Origin: CAZYQW01 sp964649825
GTDB taxonomy: Bacteria; Planctomycetota; B15-G4; JADJEK01
Length of the DNA stretch: 64,000 bases
Assembly (NCBI GenBank): GCA_964649825.1
Contig: CAZYQW010000077.1
Location: forward strand, 62,001-126,000
Reading direction: 5' to 3'
Shown: positions 26,171-35,483 of the stretch, in pieces
Layout: every line of letters starts with the position of its first letter
Position numbering within the stretch: the first letter of the stretch is position 1
Notes under the pieces: generated by a model
Database searches by the model: none
What the model saw: the letters and a program-made list of their open reading frames with translations, nothing else
Told to the model about the DNA's origin: nothing
Translations under genes and position numbers: made by a program

Positions 26171-27838
26171 CTATCTATGGATGTCGACCGTCACCGCGTT
26201 CGTGTTCGAGAACCCGACCGGCGATCCGGGATCGGCGACGTAGACCTGCGTCCGCACGATCACGTCGAGCGCCGGGAAGGGCAGACCGAAGACCGCCTCG
26301 AACGTACCGTTGCCGGGGCCGCTCCCGCTCGTCACGATCGGCGTGACGTAGAGGATCGGGAAAACGTGGGCCACGCAGCCGCCGGCGACGACGTTGGTCG
26401 ACGAGTTCAGGCCGACGAAGATGAAGCCCAGCGCCGCGCCGAGCGCGTTCGTCACTTCGAAGCGGCCGACGCCGCCCTGCGCGATGCATCCGTCGACGGC
26501 GAGCTGGGGCACGAGCCCGCCGCTCCCCCCGCAGCCGACGCCGTACGGGGTCGCCATCCCGCCGCAGCTCGTGCCGCCGATCACTTTGGCGCGGCCGGAG
26601 TCGATGCCGTTCGCATCGGCGCGATAGGCGCCTCCGATGACGTCGTCGTAGCCGTCGCCGTTGCCGTCGCCCGCCCCGTCGACCGAGCGTCCGAACCGGT
26701 CCGCCGTCGCCTCGCCGCGGACCTTGTAGTGCGCCGCGCCCGACGGGCCGAGGAAGACGTGGATGGCGCCCGAGTCGAACCCGTTCTCGGCGTCCTTGTG
26801 CGCCCCGGCGATCACGTCGGCGAAGCCGTCGCCGTCCACGTCGCCGCCGTCGCCGACCGCCCAGCCGAGCTGCGCGTCGCTCGCGTCGCCGAAACGGGTG
26901 AAGAGGGTCGAGCCGCTGGCCCCCGAGAAGACGCGGCAGCTCCCGGAGTCGACGCCGTTGTCGTCATCGAAGAGCGCTCCGGCGATCACGTCGTCGAAGC
27001 CGTCCTGGTCCACGTCGCCCGCCCGGCTCGACGACCAGCCGAACCAGTCGCCTGGACCGTCGCCGAAGAACGTGTGAAGCACCGCTCCGCTGAATCCGGA
27101 GTAGACACGCACGCTCCCGGACGCGCTTCCTTGATCGTCGTCGAGCGGCGCGCCGGCGATCACGTCGGCGTAGCCGTCCTGGTCCACGTCGCCGCCGCCG
27201 GCCACTGTCGTACCGAGCCCGTCCTCGGCGCCGTCACCGTTGAACTGATGGAGGACCGCGCCGGTCTGCCCGGAAAAGACGCGCGCGCTGCCCGCGTTCA
27301 GCCCCGAGTCGTCGTCGAGCGGCACGCCGACGACGAGGTCGGCAAAGCCGTCGTTGTCGACGTCGCCGCCGCCCGCCACCGACGTGCCGAGGAAGTCGCT
27401 CGAGCCGTCGCCGAAGAACGTGTAGAGGATCGCGCCGGTCTGCCCGCAAAAGACGCGCGCGGCGCCGCCCTCGATCGCGCCGTCGTCGTCGAACGGGGCC
27501 CCCGCGATCACGTCGGCGTGGCCGTCGTTGTTCACGTCGCCGGCGCCGTCGACGGACGAGCCGAGCTGGTCGCCGGGGGAGTCGCCCCCGAACGAGTGGA
27601 GCACGCCGCCCGTCGCGCCGGAGAAGACGGTCACGCGCCCCGACGAAGCCCCGTTCGGATCGGCGGCCGGTGAACCCGCCACCACGTCCGCGAACCCGTC
27701 GTTGTCGACGTCGCCCGCGGCGCCGACGTCGTTTCCCAGCAGGTCGCCCGGCGCCCCGTGATGGTCGTGGAGAACCCCCTGCGCGGCCGCGTCGAACGAG
27801 CCGGCGACGAACAGGACGACGGTCAGGGTGAATCGCAT
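26171..27838 (-). CDS. Exported seven-repeat FG-GAP propeller protein with shared C-terminal module
   Basis: The protein has 555 residues. A signal peptide (FTLTVVLFVAGSFDAAAQG) precedes seven FG-GAP repeats of the form LG-x-S-V-x-G-x-GDVD-x-DG-x-x-D-V-I-A-G, one seven-bladed, calcium-binding propeller. A YGVGCGGSGGLVPQL linker starts the C-terminal module (about residues 425-555), which ends near RTQVYVADPGSPVGFSNTNAV. The linker and module closely resemble those of the FG-GAP protein at 41159, so the two are paralogues. It is probably a cell-surface or secreted adhesion or binding protein. No enzymatic site is seen. The gene is monocistronic by position. Confidence 0.9.
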   Translation of the reverse strand: MRFTLTVVLFVAGSFDAAAQGVLHDHHGAPGDLLGNDVGAAGDVDNDGFADVVAGSPAADPNGASSGRVTVFSGATGGVLHSFGGDSPGDQLGSSVDGAGDVNNDGHADVIAGAPFDDDGAIEGGAARVFCGQTGAILYTFFGDGSSDFLGTSVAGGGDVDNDGFADLVVGVPLDDDSGLNAGSARVFSGQTGAVLHQFNGDGAEDGLGTTVAGGGDVDQDGYADVIAGAPLDDDQGSASGSVRVYSGFSGAVLHTFFGDGPGDWFGWSSSRAGDVDQDGFDDVIAGALFDDDNGVDSGSCRVFSGASGSTLFTRFGDASDAQLGWAVGDGGDVDGDGFADVIAGAHKDAENGFDSGAIHVFLGPSGAAHYKVRGEATADRFGRSVDGAGDGNGDGYDDVIGGAYRADANGIDSGRAKVIGGTSCGGMATPYGVGCGGSGGLVPQLAVDGCIAQGGVGRFEVTNALGAALGFIFVGLNSSTNVVAGGCVAHVFPILYVTPIVTSGSGPGNGTFEAVFGLPFPALDVIVRTQVYVADPGSPVGFSNTNAVTVDIHR

Positions 27839-27952
27839 GGGACCTCCGAGTTCGGCAGAGCCTAGCGCGATGGCCCGCCCCCGTTCAACGCCTCCCCGCC
27901 GCGCCGCCGCGCGCGAGAACGCCGGTGTTTCGTCTTCGAACCCGCGTCCCCT

Positions 27953-28768
27953 TCAACGTTGGCACCGAGGGCAATGGTAGGTGGAGCGTTGCCCTCGCCG
28001 GGTCATGCGAATCGGCGTCCCGCACCGCGAGCACGGTTCGCCGGCGCGATCATAGACGAGGAGCGCTCGCGCGTGCCCGCCGAGGCTGCCGTCGGCACGT
28101 CGATAGTCACGGAACGTGGTCCCGCCGTCGCGGATCGCCGACTCGAGCACGTCGCGGATCGCGACGGCGAGGCGATCGCAGCGGTCACGACCCACCCGAC
28201 CCGCCGCGCGATGCGGGTGGATGCCGGCGCGGAACAGCGACTCGCTCGCGTAGATGTTGCCCACCCCGACGACGACGCGCGCGTTCATGATCACGTCCTT
28301 CATTCCGGCGCGGCGGCCGTGCGAGGCGGCGTGCAGATACGCGCCGTCGAATCCGAGTTCGAGCGGCTCGACCCCGAGGGGGGCGAGGAGCGCGTGCTCG
28401 AGCGGGTCGTCCGCCGTGAACAGGACCGCGCCGAAACGCCGCGGGTCGTGAAGCCGGAGGACCGCGCCGTCGTCGAGGACGAGGTCGACGTGGTCGTGGG
28501 CCACCACGGGCGCGGACGCGTCGACCCGCCGCAGGTTGCCTGACATTCCGAGGTGCACGATGATCGTCCCGGCCTCCAGCCGCAGCAGGAGGTACTTCGC
28601 CCGCCGTTCGACCGCGCGGATCCTCCGCCCTCGGATCGACCGGCCCAGGGTGGCCGGGACCGGCCAACGGAGCCGGCGATCACGCACCACCGCGTCCACG
28701 ATGCGGCGGCCGACCACGTGGGGCCGGAGCCCGCGCGCCGTCGTCTCGACTTCGGGGAGCTCCGGCAT
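27953..28768 (-). CDS. mutM: Formamidopyrimidine-DNA glycosylase (Fpg/MutM)
   Basis: The protein has 271 residues, normal for Fpg. It starts MPELPEVE, placing the catalytic Pro 1 and Glu 2 at the mature N-terminus. The helix-two-turns-helix region NARVVVGVGNIYASESLF is intact, and the C-terminus has a four-cysteine zinc finger (CSRC then 18 residues then CPRC). It removes 8-oxoguanine and formamidopyrimidines from DNA and cuts the abasic site in base-excision repair. Its start codon overlaps the stop of the DUF1294 gene (TGATG), so the two are co-translated. The frame continues far upstream, but that extension is antisense shadow. Confidence 0.96.
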   Translation of the reverse strand: MPELPEVETTARGLRPHVVGRRIVDAVVRDRRLRWPVPATLGRSIRGRRIRAVERRAKYLLLRLEAGTIIVHLGMSGNLRRVDASAPVVAHDHVDLVLDDGAVLRLHDPRRFGAVLFTADDPLEHALLAPLGVEPLELGFDGAYLHAASHGRRAGMKDVIMNARVVVGVGNIYASESLFRAGIHPHRAAGRVGRDRCDRLAVAIRDVLESAIRDGGTTFRDYRRADGSLGGHARALLVYDRAGEPCSRCGTPIRMTRRGQRSTYHCPRCQR

Positions 28769-29043
28769 CACGCGCCTCCGAGGCGAAGGCCGAGCCAGAT
28801 CCAGACGCCGTTCGCCAGCGTGGCGAAGACGAGCTTCCGACGAAACGACGACTTGATCGTCTTGTGCCGGAACGCGGCCGATGCAAGCCAGACCCCGACT
28901 GCACCCGTCGCCGCGGCGAGGACGAAGAAATGCGCCTCCGGGATCCTCCGCCAACCGCGCGCGGCGCGCAGCTTGTCGAAGCCCATGTAGAAGAACGCGA
29001 CCACGTTCACGGCCGCGACGAAGCCCGCGATCCAGGTCCACAT
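28768..29043 (-). CDS. DUF1294 small membrane protein
   Basis: The ATG at 29043 gives 91 residues. Two or three transmembrane segments (WTWIAGFVAAVNVVAFFYMG; EAHFFVLAAATGAVGVWLAS; KLVFATLANGVWIWLGL) flank the family signatures FDKLRAARGWRRIPE and FRHKTIKSSF. This is the DUF1294 pattern, also found as a C-terminal part of some cold-shock-like membrane proteins. Function is unknown. It overlaps mutM by one base and probably shares its transcript. Confidence 0.9.
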   Translation of the reverse strand: MWTWIAGFVAAVNVVAFFYMGFDKLRAARGWRRIPEAHFFVLAAATGAVGVWLASAAFRHKTIKSSFRRKLVFATLANGVWIWLGLRLGGA

Positions 29044-29164
29044 GGGAACGATTGAACGAGCTAGCGAGGCATGGCGCAACGCGTATCATGTCGCGATCTG
29101 TTCCCTCCGAGGAGGTACGGCCGAACGGCGCGGATCTCTCGGCCACCTCACCCAACGGAACACC

Positions 29165-31978
29165 ATGACGGCAACGGCACTGTCGACGAAGGCGCCCCGA
29201 TCGGCCTACGCGGGGATCCTGGTGCTCGCGTTCTCGATCCTGCTGTTCGAGATCACGCTGACGCGCGTCTTCGCGGTGATGATGTGGCATCACCTCACGT
29301 ACATGGTCGTGTCGATCGCGATGCTCGGGTTCGGCGCGGCGGGAAGCCTGTTGACCGCTCGCGGCGACGGCCTGAAGGAGGGCCCGGCCTCGCGCGAGAT
29401 CTCGCGCGCCTCGATCGCATACGGCTTCGCCGTGATGTTCGCGTTCGCGTTCGTGACCAGCGTGAAGGTCGACAGCCTGAGCCTGTGGCAGGAGAAGAAG
29501 AACTTCTTCGCACTGCTCCTGATCTACCTGATCATCACCGCCCCGTTCCTCCTCGGCGGCGTCGCGATCGGCACCGCGCTGACGCGCTACGCGCGCGACG
29601 TGAATCGCGTGTACTTCTTCGACCTGATCGGCAGCGCGCTCGGCGGCGCGCTCTCGGTCTGGGTGCTGAACCGCTTCGGTTCGGCGCAGGTCGTCTTCCT
29701 CGCCGGAGCGGCCGGCGTGCTGTCCGGCTTCCTCTTCGGTCTCGGCGCGGGCGTCTGGCAGACGGTGAAGAACCTCCCCGCGCTCGCCGTCGCCGCCGCG
29801 GTGGCGGTCGCCGCCACCGGCGGCTCCGACGTCCTGCGGATTCCCGCCAGCGACTGGACGGTTCCGTTCGCGCCCAACAAGGAGGTGAAGCGGTTCGAGG
29901 CAAGCCTGCTCGACGCGCGCATTCCGAGCGCGACGGCCGAGGTCGAAGTCAGCGTCGACCTCGACGGCCCGCCGCAAATCCTCGGCGGCAACTTCGGAGC
30001 CGTCGACAAGATGTCGGTCGGGATGCGCGCCGTCGCCCAGGACGGGACTGCGCCGACGATGATGCTGAAGGACGCGGGGCAGATCGAACGCTTCCGGTTC
30101 CTCGACGACACGTCGGCCGGCACCGCCTATCAGGCGTTCGCGGCGCGCGGCGCGAAGGAACCCGACGTGCTCGTGATCGGCGTCGGAGGGGGCGTCGACG
30201 TCATGACCGCGCTCTACCACGGCGCCAAACACGTCGACGCCGTCGAGATCAACCCGGCCATGATCGACATGGTCACGAAGCGTTACGACGACTACCTCGA
30301 CGGCCTGTTCCGCCCGGGCGCGCACGCGTGGTCGGACCGCGTCCACCTGCACAACTCCGAGGGCCGCTCGTTCATGCGGCACCGCGATCGGAAGTACGAC
30401 GTCATCCAGATGAGCGGCGTCGACTCGTTCACCGCGCTCAGCACCGGCGCCTACACTCTCTCCGAGAGCTACCTCTACACCGTCGAGGCGGTCCGGGAGT
30501 TCTACGCTCACCTGAACGAGGGCGGCTACGTCAACTACTCTCGATTCATCCTGACCTACCCGAAGAAGCCGCGCGAGACGCTTCGCCTCGCGAACATCGC
30601 CCGGACCGCGCTCGAGGAGCTCGGGGTCGCCGACCCGTCGTCGCAGATCGCCGTGTTCGTCGGCCACAACTGGGCGTCCACCATGGTGAAGAAGGGGGCG
30701 TTCACGCGGCAGGAGATCGATGCGCTCCGCGCGTTCGGCGAGCTCGAAGGGTTCCGCGGGTTTGCCTACGACCCGCTGCAGGAGCGCTCGAAACCGTTCC
30801 CCGCCAACACCGAGACGCGCCATCTCGCGCGGATCTTCTTCGCCGACCGGCTCGGCCGGCTCGACCTCGACGACGCGACGCGCGGCGCGGTCCTCGAGCC
30901 GCTGATCGACACCGTCGCGGCGCGCCTCGTGTCCGGCGACGCGGACCTGAGCCTCGAGACGGCGCTCGACGCGCTTGGCGACGGACGCGGCGTGCACGAA
31001 GCAGCGATCCGCGAGGCGCTCGGCGAGGCAGAGGACGGCGCGCGCGACAACGCCGAGAACTTCATGGCCCTGCAGCGCGACTTCATTACGGTGCTCAAGG
31101 GCACCGACGAGGAGCGGGAGCGGTTCGTCGACGCCTACGAGTACGACGTCCGCCCGTGCACCGACGACGCGCCGTTCTTCTTCAACTACTACCGCTACGG
31201 AGGGCTCCTGAAGAAGCCTGACGAGGCGTTGAACCAGCAGAGCCACTACCACTACGACTACCCGGTCGGACACATGGTCCTGCTCGCGTCGCTGGGGCAG
31301 ATCGTCGTGATCGCGTTCGTCCTGCTCATCGTGCCGCTCCGGCGGCTGAAGAGCCAGGGCATTCGCACGCGGGGCAAGCTGCGGTACTTCGCCTACTTCG
31401 CCGCGCTCGGCATGGGCTTCATGTTCGTCGAGATCGCGGTGATGCAGAAGGTCGTCATCTTCCTCGGCCACCCGACCTACTCGCTCTCCGTCGTGCTGAC
31501 CTCGCTGCTCGCGTTCGCGGGGATCGGCTCCTACCTGGCCGGCCGCATCGAATCGCTGACGCGTGCGAACTTCCTCAAGCTGCTGGTCGCCATCGTCGCG
31601 TCGATCGGGATCGCGTTGCTCGGCGTGAACCACGGCGTCGCCGCGCTCATCGGCCTGCCGTTCGCCGCGCGCGTCGCGTTCGTCGTCGTGCTGCTCGCGC
31701 CGGTCGGTCTCGCGCTCGGCATGCCGTTCCCGACCGGCATCCGCCGGCTGAAGGAGGACGCCCCCGAGCTGATCCCGTGGGCCTGGGCGATCAACGGGTT
31801 CCTCTCGGTCTTCTCATCGATCTTCTGCATCGTCCTGAGCATGGCGATCGGGTTCACCAAGGTGATCCTGATCGCGGCCGCGGTGTACGCGGTCGGGTTC
31901 CTGTTGGTTCCACCGGTGCGCAGGGGACGGGGAACGGCGGAGGCGAGCGCGGCCTCGACGTCATCAGTCGGTCCATGA
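29165..31978 (+). CDS. Large membrane protein with spermidine-synthase-like methyltransferase-fold domain
   Basis: The ATG at 29165 gives 937 residues. About six transmembrane helices occupy the N-terminal 220 residues. A soluble domain of about 500 residues follows with a Rossmann-type nucleotide-binding core (VLVIGVGGGVDVMTALYHGA, then VDAVEINPAMIDM), as in polyamine aminopropyltransferases. A second membrane block closes the protein. Fused SpeE-like/MFS-like proteins of this type are common in environmental bacteria. Their substrate is unproved, and polyamine synthesis should not be assumed. The final ATGA overlaps a possible start of the malic enzyme gene, so the two may form an operon. 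Confidence 0.85.
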   Translation: MTATALSTKAPRSAYAGILVLAFSILLFEITLTRVFAVMMWHHLTYMVVSIAMLGFGAAGSLLTARGDGLKEGPASREISRASIAYGFAVMFAFAFVTSVKVDSLSLWQEKKNFFALLLIYLIITAPFLLGGVAIGTALTRYARDVNRVYFFDLIGSALGGALSVWVLNRFGSAQVVFLAGAAGVLSGFLFGLGAGVWQTVKNLPALAVAAAVAVAATGGSDVLRIPASDWTVPFAPNKEVKRFEASLLDARIPSATAEVEVSVDLDGPPQILGGNFGAVDKMSVGMRAVAQDGTAPTMMLKDAGQIERFRFLDDTSAGTAYQAFAARGAKEPDVLVIGVGGGVDVMTALYHGAKHVDAVEINPAMIDMVTKRYDDYLDGLFRPGAHAWSDRVHLHNSEGRSFMRHRDRKYDVIQMSGVDSFTALSTGAYTLSESYLYTVEAVREFYAHLNEGGYVNYSRFILTYPKKPRETLRLANIARTALEELGVADPSSQIAVFVGHNWASTMVKKGAFTRQEIDALRAFGELEGFRGFAYDPLQERSKPFPANTETRHLARIFFADRLGRLDLDDATRGAVLEPLIDTVAARLVSGDADLSLETALDALGDGRGVHEAAIREALGEAEDGARDNAENFMALQRDFITVLKGTDEERERFVDAYEYDVRPCTDDAPFFFNYYRYGGLLKKPDEALNQQSHYHYDYPVGHMVLLASLGQIVVIAFVLLIVPLRRLKSQGIRTRGKLRYFAYFAALGMGFMFVEIAVMQKVVIFLGHPTYSLSVVLTSLLAFAGIGSYLAGRIESLTRANFLKLLVAIVASIGIALLGVNHGVAALIGLPFAARVAFVVVLLAPVGLALGMPFPTGIRRLKEDAPELIPWAWAINGFLSVFSSIFCIVLSMAIGFTKVILIAAAVYAVGFLLVPPVRRGRGTAEASAASTSSVGP

Positions 31979-31992
31979 TTGCGGAGTCACCC

Positions 31993-33750
31993 ATGACCCA
32001 GTCAAATCCTCGTCCTTCCGGCCGGCGCTTGCGTCACTACCGGATCGTCGAGAAGACCGGGGCCGAGCCCTGGGCGATCGAGGTCGAGCAGGGAGGGCTG
32101 GAGTTGCTGCTCGAGCCGATCCTGAACAAGGGGACGGCGTTCACGCCGGAGGAGCGGCAGCGGCTCGGGCTTCAGGGGCTGCTGCCGCCGGCTACGTCGG
32201 CGATCGCGGACCAGGTGCGACGGATCGCGGACGGCCTCCGCCGCCAACCGACCGACCTGGACAAGTACCTCTACCTCATCGCGCTCCAGGACCGGAACGA
32301 GACGCTCTTCTACCGGTTCGCCCTCGACCACCTCGACGAGGTGTTGCCGCTGATCTACACGCCGACGGTCGGTCAGGCGTGCCAACAGTTCAGCCACATC
32401 TACCGGCGGCCGCGCGGGCTGTACGTCACGCTCGAGGACGTCGACCGACTCGACACGATGCTCGCGGAGTCGGCGCCCGACGACGTCGCGATCCTCGTGG
32501 TCACCGACGGCGAGCGGATCTTGGGCACCGGCGACCAAGGAGCGGGCGGGATGGGGATCCCGATCGGGAAGCTGTCGCTCTACACGCTCGGAGCCGGGAT
32601 CCACCCGACACTGACCCTGCCGGTCATGCTCGACGTCGGGACCGACAACGAAGAGCTCCGGACGGACCCCCTCTACCTCGGGCTGCGCCACCCGCGAGTG
32701 CGCGGCGCGCGTTACGACGCGCTGATCGAGGCGTTCGTCGCCGCGGTCCACCGCCGCTGGCCGCACGCGATCCTGCAGTGGGAGGACTTCGCGAAGGAGA
32801 ACGCCTTCCGGATCCTCGACCGCTTCCGCGGTCGGACGCCGAGCTTCAACGACGACATCCTCGGCACGGGCGCGATCGTCGCCGCCGCGCTCGTCAACGC
32901 GCTGAAGGTCGCGGAAGTGCCGCTCGTCGAGGCGCGCGTCCTGTTCCTCGGCGCGGGCGAGGCGTGCATCGGCTCGGCGCGGGCGGTCCTCGCGGCGAAG
33001 CGGGCGGCCGGCGCCGCCGAGGCCGAGGCGCGGCGGTCGCTCGTCCTGCTCGACACGCGCGGCGCGGTCAGCGAGGACCGACCGAACCTGCCGCCGTTCA
33101 AGGCCGACTTCGCGCTCCGTGGCGAGGACGCGGCGCGCTGGCCCGAGGCGCCGCGCGACCGCATCCTGGAGGCGGCGATCGACCACTTCCGGCCGCACGC
33201 GATCGTCGGGGCGACCGGCATCCCGCGGACGTTCGACGAGAAGGCGGTCCGGGCGTTCGCCGGCCAGGCCGCGCGGCCGATCCTCTTCGCGTTGTCGAAC
33301 CCTTCCGCGATGTCCGAGGCGCAGCCGGACGACCTCATGCGCTGGACGTCGGGGCGCGCGATCGTCGCCACCGGAAGTCCGTTCCCGCCCGTCGCCGGCC
33401 CATACGGACCGGTTCCGATCGCCCAGGCGAACAACATGCTCGTCTTCCCGGGGGTCGGGCTCGGCGTGTGGGTGGCACGCGCGACCGAGGTGACCGACGC
33501 GATGTTCGCCGTGGCCGCACGGGCGGTCGCCGCCACGGTCGCCCCAGAGCAGCTCGCGCAGGGGAGAATCCTCCCGCCGGTCCAGGAGATCCGCTCGGTC
33601 TCCCGCGCCGTCGCGCGGGCGGTCGCCGAGGAGGCGATGCGATCCGGCCACGCGCCTAAGCTCCCACGGGACGAGCTCGACCGGAGGCTCGACCGCGAGA
33701 CGTGGGAGCCGCGCTACATGCGGCTCGTCGTGGCCGGCGACGACGCCTGA
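31993..33750 (+). CDS. maeA: NAD-type malic enzyme
   Basis: The protein has 585 residues from the ATG at 31993, which has a GGAG site six bases upstream. An alternative ATG at 31975 overlaps the previous stop but has no ribosome-binding site. The sequence carries the malic enzyme signatures: LIYTPTVGQACQQFSHIYRR with the catalytic Tyr, ILGTGDQGAGGMGIPIGKL, FNDDILGTGAIVAAAL for metal binding, and the nucleotide-binding FLGAGEACIGSA. Length and style match the large NAD-dependent form (SfcA/MaeA). It oxidatively decarboxylates malate to pyruvate with NAD and a divalent metal in the cytoplasm, linking the TCA cycle to pyruvate. Confidence 0.95.
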   Translation: MTQSNPRPSGRRLRHYRIVEKTGAEPWAIEVEQGGLELLLEPILNKGTAFTPEERQRLGLQGLLPPATSAIADQVRRIADGLRRQPTDLDKYLYLIALQDRNETLFYRFALDHLDEVLPLIYTPTVGQACQQFSHIYRRPRGLYVTLEDVDRLDTMLAESAPDDVAILVVTDGERILGTGDQGAGGMGIPIGKLSLYTLGAGIHPTLTLPVMLDVGTDNEELRTDPLYLGLRHPRVRGARYDALIEAFVAAVHRRWPHAILQWEDFAKENAFRILDRFRGRTPSFNDDILGTGAIVAAALVNALKVAEVPLVEARVLFLGAGEACIGSARAVLAAKRAAGAAEAEARRSLVLLDTRGAVSEDRPNLPPFKADFALRGEDAARWPEAPRDRILEAAIDHFRPHAIVGATGIPRTFDEKAVRAFAGQAARPILFALSNPSAMSEAQPDDLMRWTSGRAIVATGSPFPPVAGPYGPVPIAQANNMLVFPGVGLGVWVARATEVTDAMFAVAARAVAATVAPEQLAQGRILPPVQEIRSVSRAVARAVAEEAMRSGHAPKLPRDELDRRLDRETWEPRYMRLVVAGDDA

Positions 33751-33775
33751 ACGTCCGGCGGCGCGACCGTTCCGT

Positions 33776-34774
33776 CTACGGCAGCGCCCCGCCGTTTCGC
33801 AGCACGTCTTCGTGCTTCGGGTCGACGGGGCTCTGGTGGATGAACGCACCGTTGATCTCGATCCGTTTCGCCCGCTTCTTGGGCGCACGGTGGTCGTGGC
33901 GGTGGTGGTCCGCGTTCGAGTAGTGCGTCACGTAGGACTTGCGCGTCAGCTCGCGGTTCGTGGCTGGAGATCCGCCGTGCGCGAGCGCGCCGTGCCAGAT
34001 GAACACGTCGCCCTTCTTGGGACAGAACCGCAGGGCTTCCTGCCGATACCGATCGGCCGCGGCGTGGAGGAACTCGGCGAACTCGACCGTCGTTCGCCTC
34101 GACTTGTTGGTGCGGAACATCCCGTCCCCCCACTCGAACTTGGGCAGCGCGTGCGACCCGGGGATGTAGACGAGCGGCCCGGCGCCCGGGTCGACGTCCT
34201 CGAGGGCGATCCACGACGCGGCCAGCTCGCTCGCGACGGTGGACCGCACGAACGCGAAGTCCTGGTGAGCCTCCTGCTCGCTCCCCTTGAAGAAGAAGAG
34301 CGACTGCATCGCGACGACCGGCGCCCGGAACACGTGACCGAGGAAGTCGACGATCGAGCGGTGGAGCGACAGCTTCTTGGCGGCCGTCGAGTAGTTGTGG
34401 AGGTCGTTCAGGCGGACGTGGATCGCACCGCGGTCCTCGCGCAGATCCCGGACGTGATGCTCTTCCAGCGTCGTGATCGGCACGTTCGACGCGAGGTCGC
34501 AGTCGATCTGGATCCGGAAGCTCCGATAGGCGCCGAGGAGATCGTCGACGTCCTTCAGGAGCGCGTCGACGAGCGCCGGATCGATCGCGCGCTCGAACAC
34601 CACGAAACCGAACTGCATCCAATGGACGAGGTGGGCGCGCAGCTCGAACCGGCGCGCGTCATCCAACCGCAGCGATCGGACGTAGCGATCGATCTGGTCG
34701 CGCCCGCGATCGAGCCAAGGCAGCGTGGCGAAGTCGAAGTCCTGCGGGCTCGTCTCGCTCACTCGGTCGGACAT
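33776..34774 (-). CDS. Phytanoyl-CoA dioxygenase (PhyH) family oxygenase
   Basis: This 332-residue protein has the iron-binding facial triad of the 2-oxoglutarate-dependent PhyH family: His 170 and Asp 172 in AHQDFAF, and a distal His 266 in WHGALAHGGSPATNR, with Arg 275 suited to bind 2-oxoglutarate. It should hydroxylate a small organic substrate with Fe(II), oxygen and 2-oxoglutarate in the cytoplasm. The substrate is unknown; the family includes enzymes for lipids, ectoine, mercury-free natural products and others. It converges on malic enzyme with 25 bases between, and no partner genes reveal a pathway. Confidence 0.9.
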   Translation of the reverse strand: MSDRVSETSPQDFDFATLPWLDRGRDQIDRYVRSLRLDDARRFELRAHLVHWMQFGFVVFERAIDPALVDALLKDVDDLLGAYRSFRIQIDCDLASNVPITTLEEHHVRDLREDRGAIHVRLNDLHNYSTAAKKLSLHRSIVDFLGHVFRAPVVAMQSLFFFKGSEQEAHQDFAFVRSTVASELAASWIALEDVDPGAGPLVYIPGSHALPKFEWGDGMFRTNKSRRTTVEFAEFLHAAADRYRQEALRFCPKKGDVFIWHGALAHGGSPATNRELTRKSYVTHYSNADHHRHDHRAPKKRAKRIEINGAFIHQSPVDPKHEDVLRNGGALP

Positions 34775-34868
34775 TCTCTCCTCGACGCATCAAGCCGGTG
34801 CGGGACGTGCATTACACCCGGGCGCGAACGGCGCCGTCGAGGCGCAAATGAGCGCGATCCTCGACCTC

Positions 34869-35483
34869 TCAGCCCGGCGACAGGAAGTCGGCCGTCTCGT
34901 CCCAGTCGCCCAGCACGAGCGTGTCCAGCGCCCGGCGCGATCGCGGCGCGGAGTCGCGGTCGCGGACCCGTTCGGGGAGCCGGTTCGGATCGCCGAGGTA
35001 TCCGATCGCGACGCCGGCCACCACGTCGACGTCCTCCGGAAGGCCGAACTCCACGCGGGCATGATCCGGCCGGATCCCGGCCATCTGATGCACGAACAAC
35101 CCACGCGACGTCGCCTCCAGGGCGAGGTTGCCCATCGCGAGTCCGACGTCGTGCCCCGCGTGACGGTTCGGCTCGCCGTTGCGGTCGAACTTCGTCGCCG
35201 CGAGCGTCAGCATCAACACCGGCGCGTACTTGGCCCAGACCTGATTCGGCTCGACGAGACAGGTGAGCACGCGTTCCCACGTCGCGCCGTGCCCCTTGCG
35301 CCCGACGAGGAACCGCCACGGTTGCTCGTTGAAGCAGGAGGGCGCCCAACGCGCCGCCTCGAACAACGCGATCAGATCGGTCGGCTCGACCTCGCGATCG
35401 TCGAACGCGCACGGGCTCCAGCGCGACGCGATGAAATCGTGCACGGGAACGCTCGTCACGGCCTTTCTGTCGTCGTTCCTCAT
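34869..35483 (-). CDS. Nitroreductase-family flavoprotein
   Basis: The ATG at 35483 overlaps the pirin stop codon in an ATGA arrangement; the product is 204 residues. SRWSPCAFDDREVE and LFEAARWAPSCFNEQPWRFLV form the N-terminal FMN-binding pattern of the nitroreductase superfamily. GHDVGLAMGNLALEATSRGL and a VVAGVAIGYLGDP strand follow. Such enzymes reduce quinones, nitro-compounds or other electrophiles with NAD(P)H. Coupled to a pirin and downstream of a MarR regulator, it probably belongs to an electrophile or quinone stress response, which is inference. Confidence 0.92.
   Translation of the reverse strand: MRNDDRKAVTSVPVHDFIASRWSPCAFDDREVEPTDLIALFEAARWAPSCFNEQPWRFLVGRKGHGATWERVLTCLVEPNQVWAKYAPVLMLTLAATKFDRNGEPNRHAGHDVGLAMGNLALEATSRGLFVHQMAGIRPDHARVEFGLPEDVDVVAGVAIGYLGDPNRLPERVRDRDSAPRSRRALDTLVLGDWDETADFLSPG

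Noticed and set aside
28769..31633. The upstream extension of the mutM frame
   Set aside because: MutM starts at MPELPEVE with the catalytic Pro next to Met. The extension is antisense to the membrane SpeE-like gene.
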